From positions 16,144,639 through 16,208,638 of the forward strand of contig CM072163.1 of NCBI GenBank assembly GCA_036850595.1: a stretch of 64,000 bases of DNA, read 5' to 3'. A program made the position numbers and the translations under genes. Below, one piece after another: positions 1 through 10,371 of the stretch. The notes under the pieces were generated by a model. The model did no database searches. It was not told where the DNA came from and worked only from the letters and a program-made list of their open reading frames with translations. How positions within the stretch are numbered: position 1 is the stretch's first letter; the number at the start of each line of letters is the position of its first letter. Source of the DNA: Rhyacichthys aspro (taxonomy: Eukaryota; Chordata; Actinopteri; Gobiiformes; Rhyacichthyidae).

Positions 1-390
1 AGGAAGTAGAGCTGCTATTGAGCCTTCTTCACCAGCTGTGTAGTGTTGAGGGTCCAGGTGAGGTCCTTACTGATGCAAACCCCCAGGCACTTGAGGCTGC
101 TCACCCTCTCCACTTCAAGCTCCTGGCTGAACAGTGGCTGATAAGGGCTCCTTTCCTTCCTCATGTCCGCTATCAGCTCCTTTGTCTTGTCCGTGTTGAG
201 GGTGAGGTTGTTGTGGTCACACCATGACACCAGACTGGCCACCTCCCTCCTGTAAGCCACTTTCTTACCGCCAATGATGCATCCAATCACGGCGGTGTTA
301 TCCACAAACTTAAGGATGGTGTTGTCACAGTCATGAGGGACACAGTCATGGGTGAACAGGGTGTAGAGGATGGGGCTGAGGACACAATCC
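1..390 (-). mobile_element. Non-LTR retrotransposon (LINE) reverse-transcriptase fragment
   Basis: Read on the minus strand, this encodes the C-terminal part of a reverse-transcriptase domain of the kind common in fish LINEs of the Rex1/L2/CR1 group. A degenerate catalytic-type block (FVDN in place of FADD) is followed by the palm/thumb signature with WCDHNNLTLNTDKTKEL and then KCLGVCISKDLTW. The frame is open over about 96 codons and ends in a stop right after KKAQ. The copy is truncated at both ends, has no endonuclease domain in view, and is probably dead. Family assignment comes from motif style only. Confidence 0.8.
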
Positions 391-1030
391 CAATCCTAAC
401 AGATTGAGGCCTGCCAGTCAGGTGGAGTGGGGTAAAACCATAGAAACTGTCTCTTCAGGTGAGCAACTGTGGTTAGCAGCAACAACCAAACTCTATTAAA
501 AAGTGTTGGTCCATGTGGTAGTAATGATACATTTTCTGTCACTGTGAAAATGTAATATCGCATTTACACATTTACATACTACCAGACTAGCCATTACCCA
601 CAAATCTGATACAATCCTCTTTGTGACCTTTCTTCATGATGTAGTTAAAGCCTGTTGTATAATACCAGTAAACGCTCCATTTACTTTAATGTGCTCAAAT
701 ACTCTATCTATTCTTACTCATCTTACTATTTAGGCAACAGCTAGAACGATTTGGCAGATTAAAATAAATGTTTAGTAAATGTATTTAATTTTCTAATCAG
801 TAAAAAAAAGTAATATTTGCAAAAATCCCCTCTGTGAAATTAAGGCATCTCTTTTATGGTTTTGCAATAACATACATCAGTGTTATCAAGTGTTCAGTCA
901 GTAAACCAAGTCTCTGATTTCAAAAAGGAGAGGAAGACTTGCCAACCTTACTAAAACAGGTAAATGTTTAAAGCAGCAGACATTCTTACTAGAGAAAATG
1001 CAAACACGTCTAAGCCAAAAGTATTCCTTT
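391..1030. other. Intergenic spacer, no gene seen
   Basis: AT-rich DNA between the LINE fragment and the predicted 3' end of ppp1r8. I see no coding exon, RNA gene or clear repeat here. Confidence 0.5.
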
Positions 1031-1036
1031 TTTATT
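1031..1036 (-). terminator. Likely polyadenylation signal of ppp1r8
   Basis: TTTATT on the plus strand reads AATAAA on the minus strand. It is the first canonical hexamer I see downstream of the ppp1r8 stop, implying a 3' UTR of about 1.2 kb (2238 down to about 1015). Confidence 0.45.
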
Positions 1037-2238
1037 TACAGTCATATGCTTACAAAATTACAACAGGACAAATGTCACTTGCACGGTTTGATGAAATTGA
1101 GAAATATTTGAAGTTTTCCATTTGTAATGTTGAAAATTCTATCCAATCCACAACCTTTCTGTATGTCCATCTTCTACGCATAAGAACACAAAAGCTGTGC
1201 CTCAGGGATCTGCAATGTACTGCAATGGTGTCAAGCTCCAACTGTTTTAGTGTCCTTTCACTTTGAAGGATGTTTTACTGCACTCTGATGCATTCTGTAA
1301 CGCTAAATTAAGAGATACAGTTAAAATCTAGCAGTTAAATACTAATAGCTTTGTGGTGCTAGGAAATAAGGCAAAAGCTTGTGTCCACAGTTTAACCAAA
1401 CATTTATGTCACTTCTCATGAGCTACCTTCTAATCATATACTTCTGGGCATGATTAGAGTTACTACTAGTGCAGAAGGCCAGATGTAACAGATGAGTGCA
1501 GTCATATTGTTATACAGAGAGGTTGCTAGTTGTTCTGTTGGTTTTAGGGACACCTTAGGTAAGTTTCTAAACTTTGATGCCTGTATCTTTGTCATTTTTG
1601 CATAACCATTTATGGTATAAATGCTCCTAGTCGTTTTAAACAAGGTCCACGTCATATTTGAAAATGCTATGCACATTTTGTGAGGTCCAAATAAAATCTA
1701 CAGAGACCTCATTCCAAAAACCTTGTCTCTACCCTGTCTGTTTATATAATACTATTGTAATGTGTGTAATGGTTTGCGTTTGTAAAAAATGTTTGTAAAG
1801 CAAGTTTTGCATTTTCATTTCTAGCATTATCAAAATATTAAAAGGAGTGAAAAAAGTTGAAATATGTTTAGTAGAAAAAAAATCCACATTACATCCAGCA
1901 CATCATAAACATAACTCAATGACTCATGTTGTTGTGGAGCCTGTCATTCACAAATAAACATCACAGAATAAATGCCTACTGCACATTTGTGAATCAATTT
2001 CATAATAATTCTGTTTACAGCCAAAAGAGGGTCCTGCTTTTGATTCCTGCCAGCTTTGTCCATAGTATCTTGTGAAAGACCACCGCAGGTGCACAGGTAG
2101 TGCAGCACTTTTTTGTGATGACAATGAGTAACAACTATTAAAACAACAAACAAAACAGAAGTGAATGGATCCTCTGCCAGGCTGCAGTCCCTGAAGCGTC
2201 TGCTGGTAACCTGAGAGTCAGCAGCCCCATCGCCCTGC

Positions 2239-4980
2239 TCAAATAAGCAGCGAGGGGGTGGGTTTCTTGCCTGGCCAAGCTTCTTTGGCGTACTTCTTTT
2301 TGCGCGGCTCATTGTGGGTCTCAGGTAGATAGGGTGCTGTAACAGGGGTGGGATTAAGTGTGACAGGAGGCTGTGGAGCCTCTGGAGCCAGGTCCACCTC
2401 TGGCGCCGGGTTGGGAAAGGGCAAAGGCAGTCCTCCCTGCATAGCAGCTCCTCCCGGGGCTCCTGTCGGCTGGTTCTCATGACTGGTGGGAGGCAAGTCA
2501 CCATAAAGACCACCAAAGCTGTAGCCATGAATGCGTTTAGATGTAAAGTCATCGAGACCAAGAGTGTTCTGACCTTCTGATCTTCGTTTCTAGGGAAAAA
2601 AAAACTCAAGTCAAATCCTTAGGTCACACATTCACTGCATTATCTGTTCAATTGCTTACCAATTAAAGTTAGGTTGTTGCAACAACACACAGATTTACAG
2701 AAACATTAACTTGAAAACACTTTTACTACAGCACAAACTACAGCACAATCTTAAAAGTAAATTCTTCTAGAAGTTTAGAGTTTACCTTAATAGGAACCAC
2801 AGCTGTCTGCACCATGTTTCTGAAGCGTCCCACTGAAGGATCTATATCCTCTGTAAACATTTTAAAGCAGACAATTTAAATGATTGAGATTGATACAGTG
2901 CTATGTTTTACTAAACTCATTTTATTTGAATTGTTTTATTATTATTAAAGTAATATTTATTACATACCAGGGTTAATAATAGCATCCTCTTCACTAAAAG
3001 TAACTCTCGAGTTCTTCCTTTTCCTTTTAGGTCTCTGTATCTCCAAATTGCCTTCCTCAATAGTCAATAAAGAGATGCGCTTGTTGTGAGCTGTGTTGAA
3101 CTCTGTCAGGTTCTAGGCAAAGCAGACAGAAAATATATTTGCAAACTCCTAAACAATACCACAAAACGCCAATATGTCTTAAAATACTGCATATTCTTTG
3201 TCAAAATCTACTTTAGTTACCTCCAGCTCGGTTTCCTCCTCTGGCAGTCCTAACAGACCTTTTAGTTCCTCGTCATCACCTGTCTTACTGTCCCCTGTGC
3301 CAGCGCTGCCCTGTGTTTGCGGTTTCTCTCTGATAGTGTAAGTACGTGTTGAAGCCCCAAAAGATATTGTAGAGTCTATGGGAACCTGCTGTGGCTTGTG
3401 AGCCTCTAAACGGATTCGCCCAAGAAATGTACCATGTGCTGAAATACAAATGATAAAAAACAGAAAGTTAGTCACTCCTCTAAACGTCAATTTGTATTTG
3501 TAAAGCCCTTTACCCATATGTGATTGTATAAGTTGCCTTACTGCTATTAAGATCTATAAGGAAGACCCTTTTCAGGTGTTTGTGGTAGACCAGGGCCGCA
3601 TGAACACGTGAGCAGGACTGGTGGTCGATGGTGAAATCACACCAGTCTGGGTTCCTCCCAAACAAGTAGTACTTCTTTTCATCTATAATCAGTTTCTGTT
3701 AGAAGAGACCGTTTCAGTACAGGCTGGTAAATACTCAAACGAAATGTTAACAGTAAAGCAGATATTTATACATCTGTACCTCTGAGTCATAACTCAACAG
3801 TGCTGCTCTCCACTGCAAAGCTTAAATCTCAGGGCTATTGATAATATTGCACCGTTTAAAGCCAAGCAGCCATTTAAACATCCCAGTGTTTAAGGGAAAG
3901 TGGCTGTCAGGCAAGTATCTGGTGCTTCTCAAGGGGACCATATGTCCAACTTTGACGTTAGTTTTGTTCAAAATAATAGTTTCGCATACTTTATCAATCC
4001 AATCACGCTGTGAGTTTTGCAGGAGCAATCTCTGTGCTGCTTGGCAGTTCCTTCAACCGTGGATTATTTAGAGTGTGCTCTATGTTGGTCACTTTCATTT
4101 ACAGTAAAATACATGCAAACAAGGCTTTATAGAGAGAAAGGGGAATGGAAACTCACAAGCAGTCAAGTACTCTTATGGCAGTGTGACAGGAGTTCAGAAT
4201 GGCTGTTAACATGTTTTTATGCCACTACATACAAAGGACTGGTTTCAATATCTAGACAATATAATACGTTGGACAACTAAGTGCTTACTGCTGCTATGCA
4301 ATTACTTTTTATTTTAGATTAATTTAGGAAACATTATTTTGTATGCACAGGCTGCAAAAAAGTGTCCCATTCTGGAGCTTTGGAAATAGGGTCACCCTCT
4401 TTGAGCTGCTCTATGCTTCATATCAAACAAACCAATAATGATAGCATCCCAGTCTTAATTACCTCTACAAGTTTGTCTCCCTTCATTACGTCTAGATGGA
4501 GCCCTGCGGGAGGCTTGCCGGCCCTGAAAGGAAAGAAAGGTTCATGCATGTAATAGAGAGTTTAAAGTATATCGGCAATGTATTTATTATTCTATTCAAC
4601 AGTAACACACAGCTTCAACCACAGGATAGTTCATGCTCTCCAGCTACATATATAAAGTTTAGTCATCAGTGCATTGTTAGCTAACAAGGCTTGAAATGCA
4701 AATAATAAGCTTAATTCAGCTGCGCTTTGCCCAAAGAGCCTTTTACATGTCAGCATTGTGGTGTGCAACGATGCTAACGCTAACTGCAGCCATGTAGCTA
4801 GCTGTATGTAACTAGTTCACTTAAGAAAATGCAACTTTCTTCAACCAGAGGAATCGTAGTTGGTCATTTTGTTTGCTAATGCTCTACGGTCAAACTTGAG
4901 TCGGTTAAATGTGTGCATTTCTCTTACCATGATGGACAATCAAAAGGAGGAGCACTCTCTTTGCTTGTTTTAGTCGCCAT
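2239..4980 (-). CDS. ppp1r8: Nuclear inhibitor of protein phosphatase 1 (NIPP1)
   Basis: Seven coding exons on the minus strand: 4980-4928, 4523-4463, 3695-3542, 3438-3221, 3112-2968, 2850-2786 and 2589-2239, giving 348 aa (human about 351). NIPP1 is a nuclear PP1-targeting subunit that binds splicing factors and other phosphoproteins. Exons 3-4 encode the FHA domain (GRNPDWCDFTIDHQSCSRVH, then THGTFLG). Exon 5 carries the basic stretch RPKRKRK followed by the PP1-docking RVxF motif (SRVTFSEED). The C-terminus is the family's invariant YAKEAWPGKKPTPSLLI. The start (MATKTSKESAPPFDCP) is chosen by match to the family N-terminus and lies in a YY1-type motif. Teleosts may have two copies; I cannot tell a from b. 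An intron holds a probable scaRNA. The downstream neighbour is themis2, as in human. Confidence 0.95.
3772..3935 (-). ncRNA. Probable H/ACA scaRNA in ppp1r8 intron 2 (SCARNA1-like)
   Basis: On the minus strand this intronic stretch folds by eye into two hairpins with the H/ACA layout. The 5' hairpin is closed by GCACC (3925-3921) with GGTGC (3853-3849), and contains AGCCA/TGGCT and TTAAACA/TGTTTAA stems separated by an internal loop. It is followed at once by an H box, ATATTA (3847-3842, ANANNA). The 3' hairpin is closed by CTGAG (3832-3828) with CTCAG (3786-3782), with an inner CAGTG/CACTG stem, and ends AGGTACAGAT: an ACA box three nucleotides from the inferred 3' end. From memory, human SCARNA1 (ACA35, U2 snRNA pseudouridylation guide) is hosted in a PPP1R8 intron and is about this length. 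The orthology is inferred; I see no clean CAB box in either loop, and the 5' end is approximate. Confidence 0.6.
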
Positions 4981-4983
4981 CTT
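4975..4983 (-). promoter_or_regulatory. YY1-type motif overlapping the ppp1r8 start codon
   Basis: Minus-strand AAGATGGCG is a textbook YY1 core, with its ATG being the initiator codon. YY1 sites in this position are common in TATA-less housekeeping promoters. Confidence 0.55.
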
Positions 4984-5037
4984 GGTTCATATTCTCAATG
5001 ACGAAATGCGTAATGGGTAATCGCGAAACCTGGGAAA

Positions 5038-5053
5038 CTGGGAGTTGTAGTTT
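5038..5053 (-). promoter_or_regulatory. ZNF143/STAF-type motif in ppp1r8 promoter
   Basis: Minus-strand AAACTACAACTCCCAG matches the ACTACAAYTCCCAG core bound by ZNF143, about 60 bp upstream of the start codon. Together with the YY1 motif it supports a TATA-less promoter here. Confidence 0.5.
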
Positions 5054-5059
5054 GAATTA

Positions 5060-6081
5060 TTAATATTTGAAAAATTGAATTATTGAGATCCATTGAGTAA
5101 GACAAATTTAGTATTGTTTATGATAACACCCATCTCAACCGAGTCCTTCGTATTTTACAACATTTAAAAGGAATATACAAAAAAATAAATGAACTGATGT
5201 CATGTTTGACGTGAGGCCATGCGGTAGTAAGTAAACCCTATACATTCTATGTGTAAACCCGACAGACCATGGATGTATTATAAGATCTAATAATGCATCC
5301 TTTTCTTTCGTTTTTTTTTTTCTTCTTTTGTCTGATTTCATATTATATTTTATTATATTATGATGATGAACATTTCTGCTATTTTAAATGACTGTATAGT
5401 TAAATGCCTTGCAATCAACCAATATTCCAGGGATTCTGAGTGAAATACTGGGAAAAGGGGAGCCACCTTGAAGGTCAACCTGTGTAATGTCTTAGTAGGC
5501 CATGTCACACTGGTAGGAGGGAGCATTTTTATTTCACATGAAAGATCATCATATGCAGGAGGAAGTGTGGTTGTAAGTGACAAGCCATAAAACATGTTGC
5601 AAAGTAAATTATGAAATGACCAAAGAATTTGTCCTTAAAACACCTGGAGAGAAATATTATTAAATGGTATTTACGATGATGCTAATTTCAAGTCAAATAG
5701 GAAATCAGAACTCAATAGGTCTAATTTTACAGCTGGTTTCTAAATGATTAAGTCAATAAGTAAATACATATGAAAGAATATGCATTGTGTATGATCGACC
5801 TAATAGTGACTAGTGAATAGTAATAGGCCTAATTTCTTGTAAAGACTATTTGTTTAACATTGGAACCAATCTGCCTAAAACCAAAACCTACACAGTCTCT
5901 CTGCTGTAACTTCTGGGTGCCACTTGGTTTTTCTTTGAATGCAAGCTCAGTGCACGCAGCTTCTGTAACTTCCTCATTCACTGTTGTGGTTTTGACAGAA
6001 AGCTCCCCTCTTTTATGCTGTGTTCGTCATTTGCCTTCGTGCCTTCATTTTGGACTGCAGCACCTCCACACAGCAGCAGTG
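5060..6081. other. Spacer between ppp1r8 and themis2, no separate gene seen
   Basis: AT-rich divergent intergenic region. The part just upstream of 6082 is presumably themis2 promoter and 5' UTR. I see no exon, repeat family or RNA gene. Confidence 0.5.
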
Positions 6082-9000
6082 ATGGCAGACACGGCCGCTA
6101 TGCCACTTCAACAATTCATCGCCTCTTTGGACGATAGCTGTTTGCCCAAAATACTGCAGGTTTGCTCTGGAGTGTACTTCCAAGGTTAGTATTTATTAAA
6201 TTGTTGTAAAACTAAGCCACACAGCTATATAACACATGCCTAAATCTTTTATTGTCAGAATCATACATTGTCTTTACCACATAGTTCATTTGTTTTACAC
6301 TTATTTATTGCAATTTTCTGTTGATAATGTATAAGTGTCTCTTGATTGGTGGTTTATTCTTGCTGTTTTAAACGTAGTTTGATTGCACCGATCCTCTCTA
6401 CTATATCATACTCATACACATTCATACCATTGCTGTTGCTTTGCTTTCATTTTGAATATTGGGATTTTCATACAGTATATCGTATTTAAGCCTTCCACTT
6501 CCTTTCTCTTTCAGGCTCTATATATGAAATATCTGGGAGTGAAGTGTGCTTTTCCACTGGAGATCTAATAAAGGTCCTTGCTATAAAGCTTCAGTCGGTT
6601 TGCTGTGAAGATATTAGCAATAATGACAAGTTTGAGTTGCCTATTAACCACACAGGTCGGTATGGGTGATAAATAAGTTGTATATATATTGTGATTGTTC
6701 TATTGCTGGCCTCTTACACATTTTGCTGTTTCTTAGGTTTGTTTAAGATTGTCCCAGAACAAATGCCATTTAGTTCAATAGATGAGATGATGAAACTAAG
6801 ACCTATTGGCTTGGATTCCAGTCTCCCGTTTACCTTCACCAGCCATACCAAGATAACAATAGGCGATTTCACCATAAGCCCAGGGCAGGCTTTAATTGTG
6901 AGGTCTGTCAATCGAGATGAAGGCGAGGAGGAGGAGTACATCTGCTGTCAGATCCGAGGACAACAGGGCTCTTCAGCTGAAGTACACATACCTATTTCCA
7001 CCAGAGGGGAGTTCTTCGAGTATGAGAGTGAGGAGACCTTCTGTCTGCAGGAGATCATGGCTTCTTCCTGCCTACGAAGCAGGCGGTTTCAGTTCATCAA
7101 CTCCACCAAGTGTCAGCAGCCACTTCTGCTTAGTCCAGTATTTCAGGTCCATGCCGTCATGAACTGTAAGCAACATTTAATTTGGAGCGGTGTATTTGTA
7201 AAAACCAACGCTGTATGATATTAGAAAAAGATGTAATATGCAAAACTATTTTGAAAACTGCAATAGCAATATGGCCTGCAATATTTGAATGCTCTTGGAC
7301 ATAGTGAAAAAGCTTAACAGTTTTGGAGAAATACAAGGTTCTGGACTAACTTTAACTTGTCAAAGCAGAGGCTACATCCAAGACTAAAGGCAGGACTAAA
7401 GAGGTCTAAACCTGGCCTGTGCAGATCTAATTTTTGATTTAAACTCACCACAATTAAGCAGCTAGCTTCATAACATAGTCATCAGCAAACAATGTAAGTG
7501 CACTGTTGTGTCTATGGTTCACAGTGGTAAACTCATAGACATATATAGACATAGACATACCAAAACAGAAACACTAAAAATTTCCACTAGATTATCACTT
7601 TTTCATTTTAAACCAGAGCCACAGTAGAACAGCAATTTCAAATGCACTCTTTAGGATTTGCAAGGGGCAAAGGTCCAAGCTAAATGATGTGTCGAGCACT
7701 TTTAAGGCTATTGTTCTGATACTGAATAACTGTAATTAGTACATTTGTTGTGTTAGTGTGATGAGTGATACAGAAACAGTTTTGGGTCTCTTCTTTACCG
7801 TCTATGATTCTGTGTCAGACACTATGGTCAAATCATTAATCAGGAAAAGCATAACAGAAAAAAACATTGGCAAGATAATGTCACCATTTTTCTAAACAGT
7901 TTGGTGATTTTGAACTAACTATATATGTGCAATACATTCTGCAGACCTAGTAAGAGCCATTACTTATGCATGGTTAATGTTTGCACCTTTTTTGGTATTT
8001 TACAACCACCTTGAAATTACATTAAACATAGCTGAACAAAGTCATATTCTTATATTGTGGTAGCAGTGTCACAAATAAATAATAAATTGCAGCTACTTTT
8101 TAATTAATTACATTTTTTTTTTGTGCACAGTGAGAAAGAATGTGTTGAAGTTCCCGTCCAGCTTAGAAGTAGATGTGGTTGATGTCACAGACGACTGCAA
8201 CGTGGACTTTATGACACCCGTCAGTCTGACAGAGGTTCTTTCCCATCCGGACGAGTCCTTCCCTGCAGTAGTGGATATAGTGGAAGCCCCAGAGAGATGC
8301 ACAATGTTCAGATGCAGCTGGTTATCCGGACTTAAAAAAAACAATAAGCTGCTTTTCCATAAGAAAGGAACTTCAGCCATGGTTTTGATATCCAGCATAA
8401 AGAGCAGGAAGACACAGCAGTACTTCCTTGTATCACAGCAATATGGTGGCTGGTTTAAAAGGAGACCGAGAGAGTTTAACTCAGTGTATGAGATATATGC
8501 TGCTTCCATCGAGGCACCAGGCTTAAAAGTGAGCGTGACAAGGAATTGTGAGGAAATTGAGGAGGAGGGCATTCCTTCTCTTAGTGTCGGGGAACAGCTG
8601 GAGATCATTTGCTGCGAAAGGATGGAGCTGCCAGGTGGATATGGCACCCAACAGAAGCAAACAGTCGAGGCACTCCTTTGTCATCGCCTCGCTGACATCG
8701 ACGAAGACGATGAGGATTGTGAAGCCAACAAGATCTTTTTGCCTTTGTACATGCCGTGTCACTTTGTGGAGGTTCTTGCTGATAATAAAAAGTACAAACT
8801 CAAAGATTTGGGGAAAATGTGCAGTCTGCCACTAGATGTTAAAATAGTAAGTGGAGATTCTGAACTCGAGAATGATCCACTGGCCACAATGTCCTTTCTC
8901 CGAATAGAAGCGGCCATGATAGAGCCCGTCATCCAATCAAGCTTTTTCAACAGCCCAGATCAATGTTTTGATCTCCTACTCAACTGGCTCTCCATGTCCG

Positions 9001-9772
9001 TCTGTTTTCCCAAAGATAATTTACCGTGGCCAGAAAACCAACCCCCAAAGTGCTGCGTGAACACAGTGACAGAAGTGACAGATGTTTTTCTTTATGAATT
9101 CCGCAAACACGACAACCCAGACGGCGCTCCACCACCTCGGCCTCCTAAGAGAAACCTGTCATCTTCAAAATCCCCCAAAACGCCAAAACCATCCAAAAAG
9201 AACAAGAGTGGCAAGACCAAACACCAAACAGACTGCTTTCCAACTAAAGAGTTCAGCGATTTGACATTAAGTACCAAAAAAAGGCCCCCAGCACCACCCA
9301 CTCCAGTAAGTATAGACCTTTTTTTCCCTCAAGCCAATTTATCAAGAACTGTTCTTTGAGGTAACTCATACAATTACTGACTTCTTCCCTTTTTTCCCAC
9401 TGTTACGTCATCAATAAACAATAAAACCTGAATGCCTTCAACTTCCTCTAACTTTGCAGGATGCCTTAGCCAATAATCTTCCCCCAGTCATCCCACCCAG
9501 AACCTTGACCAAAGCAATAACAGGCAAAACAGGCAAAGCTCTGCCAAACACCTATGTAAAAATGGAGGATTCAATGAAAAAAGGTAACTTTTTTGTAGTT
9601 TCTATTGCACAGCATAGTCTTTTTTTAAAATACATTTTCAATAAATGTTCTTTCTTCCTCAGTGCCATTCAACACTGCAGCAGATGAGGACCGCGACCAT
9701 GATTACGAGACCATAGACAGTGACATCGCCACAGTTGTCCAGGAAGCTCAAGAAACTGTCATGTTCTACTAA
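6082..9772 (+). CDS. themis2: THEMIS2, CABIT-domain signalling adaptor
   Basis: Six coding exons: 6082-6184, 6515-6655, 6737-7165, 8131-9305, 9460-9583 and 9663-9772 (693 aa). THEMIS-family proteins are cytoplasmic adaptors of lymphocyte and myeloid receptor signalling; THEMIS2 acts in B cells and macrophages. The N-terminus (LQQFIASLDDSCLPKILQV, then GSIYEISG) and the start of exon 4 (LRKNVLKFPSSLEVDV) are family hallmarks of the two CABIT modules; RRPREF falls in the second. A proline-rich GRB2-binding type motif (PPPRPPKR) begins the tail, and the C-terminus has an acidic tyrosine motif (DYETIDSD). THEMIS2 rather than THEMIS is chosen by its position between ppp1r8 and rpa2, as in human. 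An in-frame ATG at 5860 lies in probable 5' UTR and was not used. Confidence 0.92.
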
Positions 9773-9997
9773 AAACATCTACGTATAAACTAAGTATAAA
9801 ATATGACTGAACTGAAACAGGAAGCTATGTTAATAAGTTAGTGAGAAACCATCATGCTTCATATCACATACATTATTTGTTTGGCAGTTGTTTTTTTAAC
9901 TTTAACAATTACTCAGAACTTGATAATCATAATGTCTAACATGTGAACAGGAACTGTGCATGCCTCACACTTAATTTACAAGTTGAACGAAAGGTAC

Positions 9998-10003
9998 AAT
10001 AAA
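9998..10003 (+). terminator. Polyadenylation signal of themis2
   Basis: AATAAA 226 bp after the themis2 stop. It lies about 100 bp from the opposing rpa2 signal, so the two convergent transcripts end almost back to back. Confidence 0.65.
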
Positions 10004-10103
10004 TTGGCTTTTGTAAAATTGTGTTTAGAAACAGTCAGAGGGAATTTTAATTAATTTATCTTGGAAAAAGTACAAACCTATTACAAGAAGCAAAGAGTAC
10101 ATT

Positions 10104-10109
10104 TTTATT
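10104..10109 (-). terminator. Polyadenylation signal of rpa2
   Basis: TTTATT on the plus strand (AATAAA on minus), about 260 bp past the rpa2 stop. Confidence 0.6.
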
Positions 10110-10371
10110 ATTTTGAAAAAAACAAAATCCATCTCCAAAATATAAACACTAGTACCTACATGGTAAAATTGCTTGTTGAAAGAGAAAGACAGACAGTGTT
10201 AAATGCTTGAACAGCCTTTCGGAGAATTGCAGAATAGCAGAAGCAACCTTCCTAATACAGGATGTGTGAACTATAAATATAATGTATTCTTATAGCGAAA
10301 CACCAGTGCCTTAAGATAGAGCGACAAAGGCTGAGTTAAATGTCAGGTTGCACTGGAGGCTGTTAGAGCAT

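Noticed and set aside
3822..4028. Minus-strand 68-codon ORF in ppp1r8 intron 2
   Set aside because: Better explained by the structured H/ACA RNA; no protein family resemblance.
5860..6081. In-frame upstream ATG extending themis2 by 74 codons
   Set aside because: The extension is not family-like, while the sequence from 6082 matches the THEMIS N-terminus; it is more likely 5' UTR.
8108..8647. Long minus-strand ORF of 179 codons
   Set aside because: It lies antisense to the large themis2 exon 4 and has no recognisable features; a shadow ORF.
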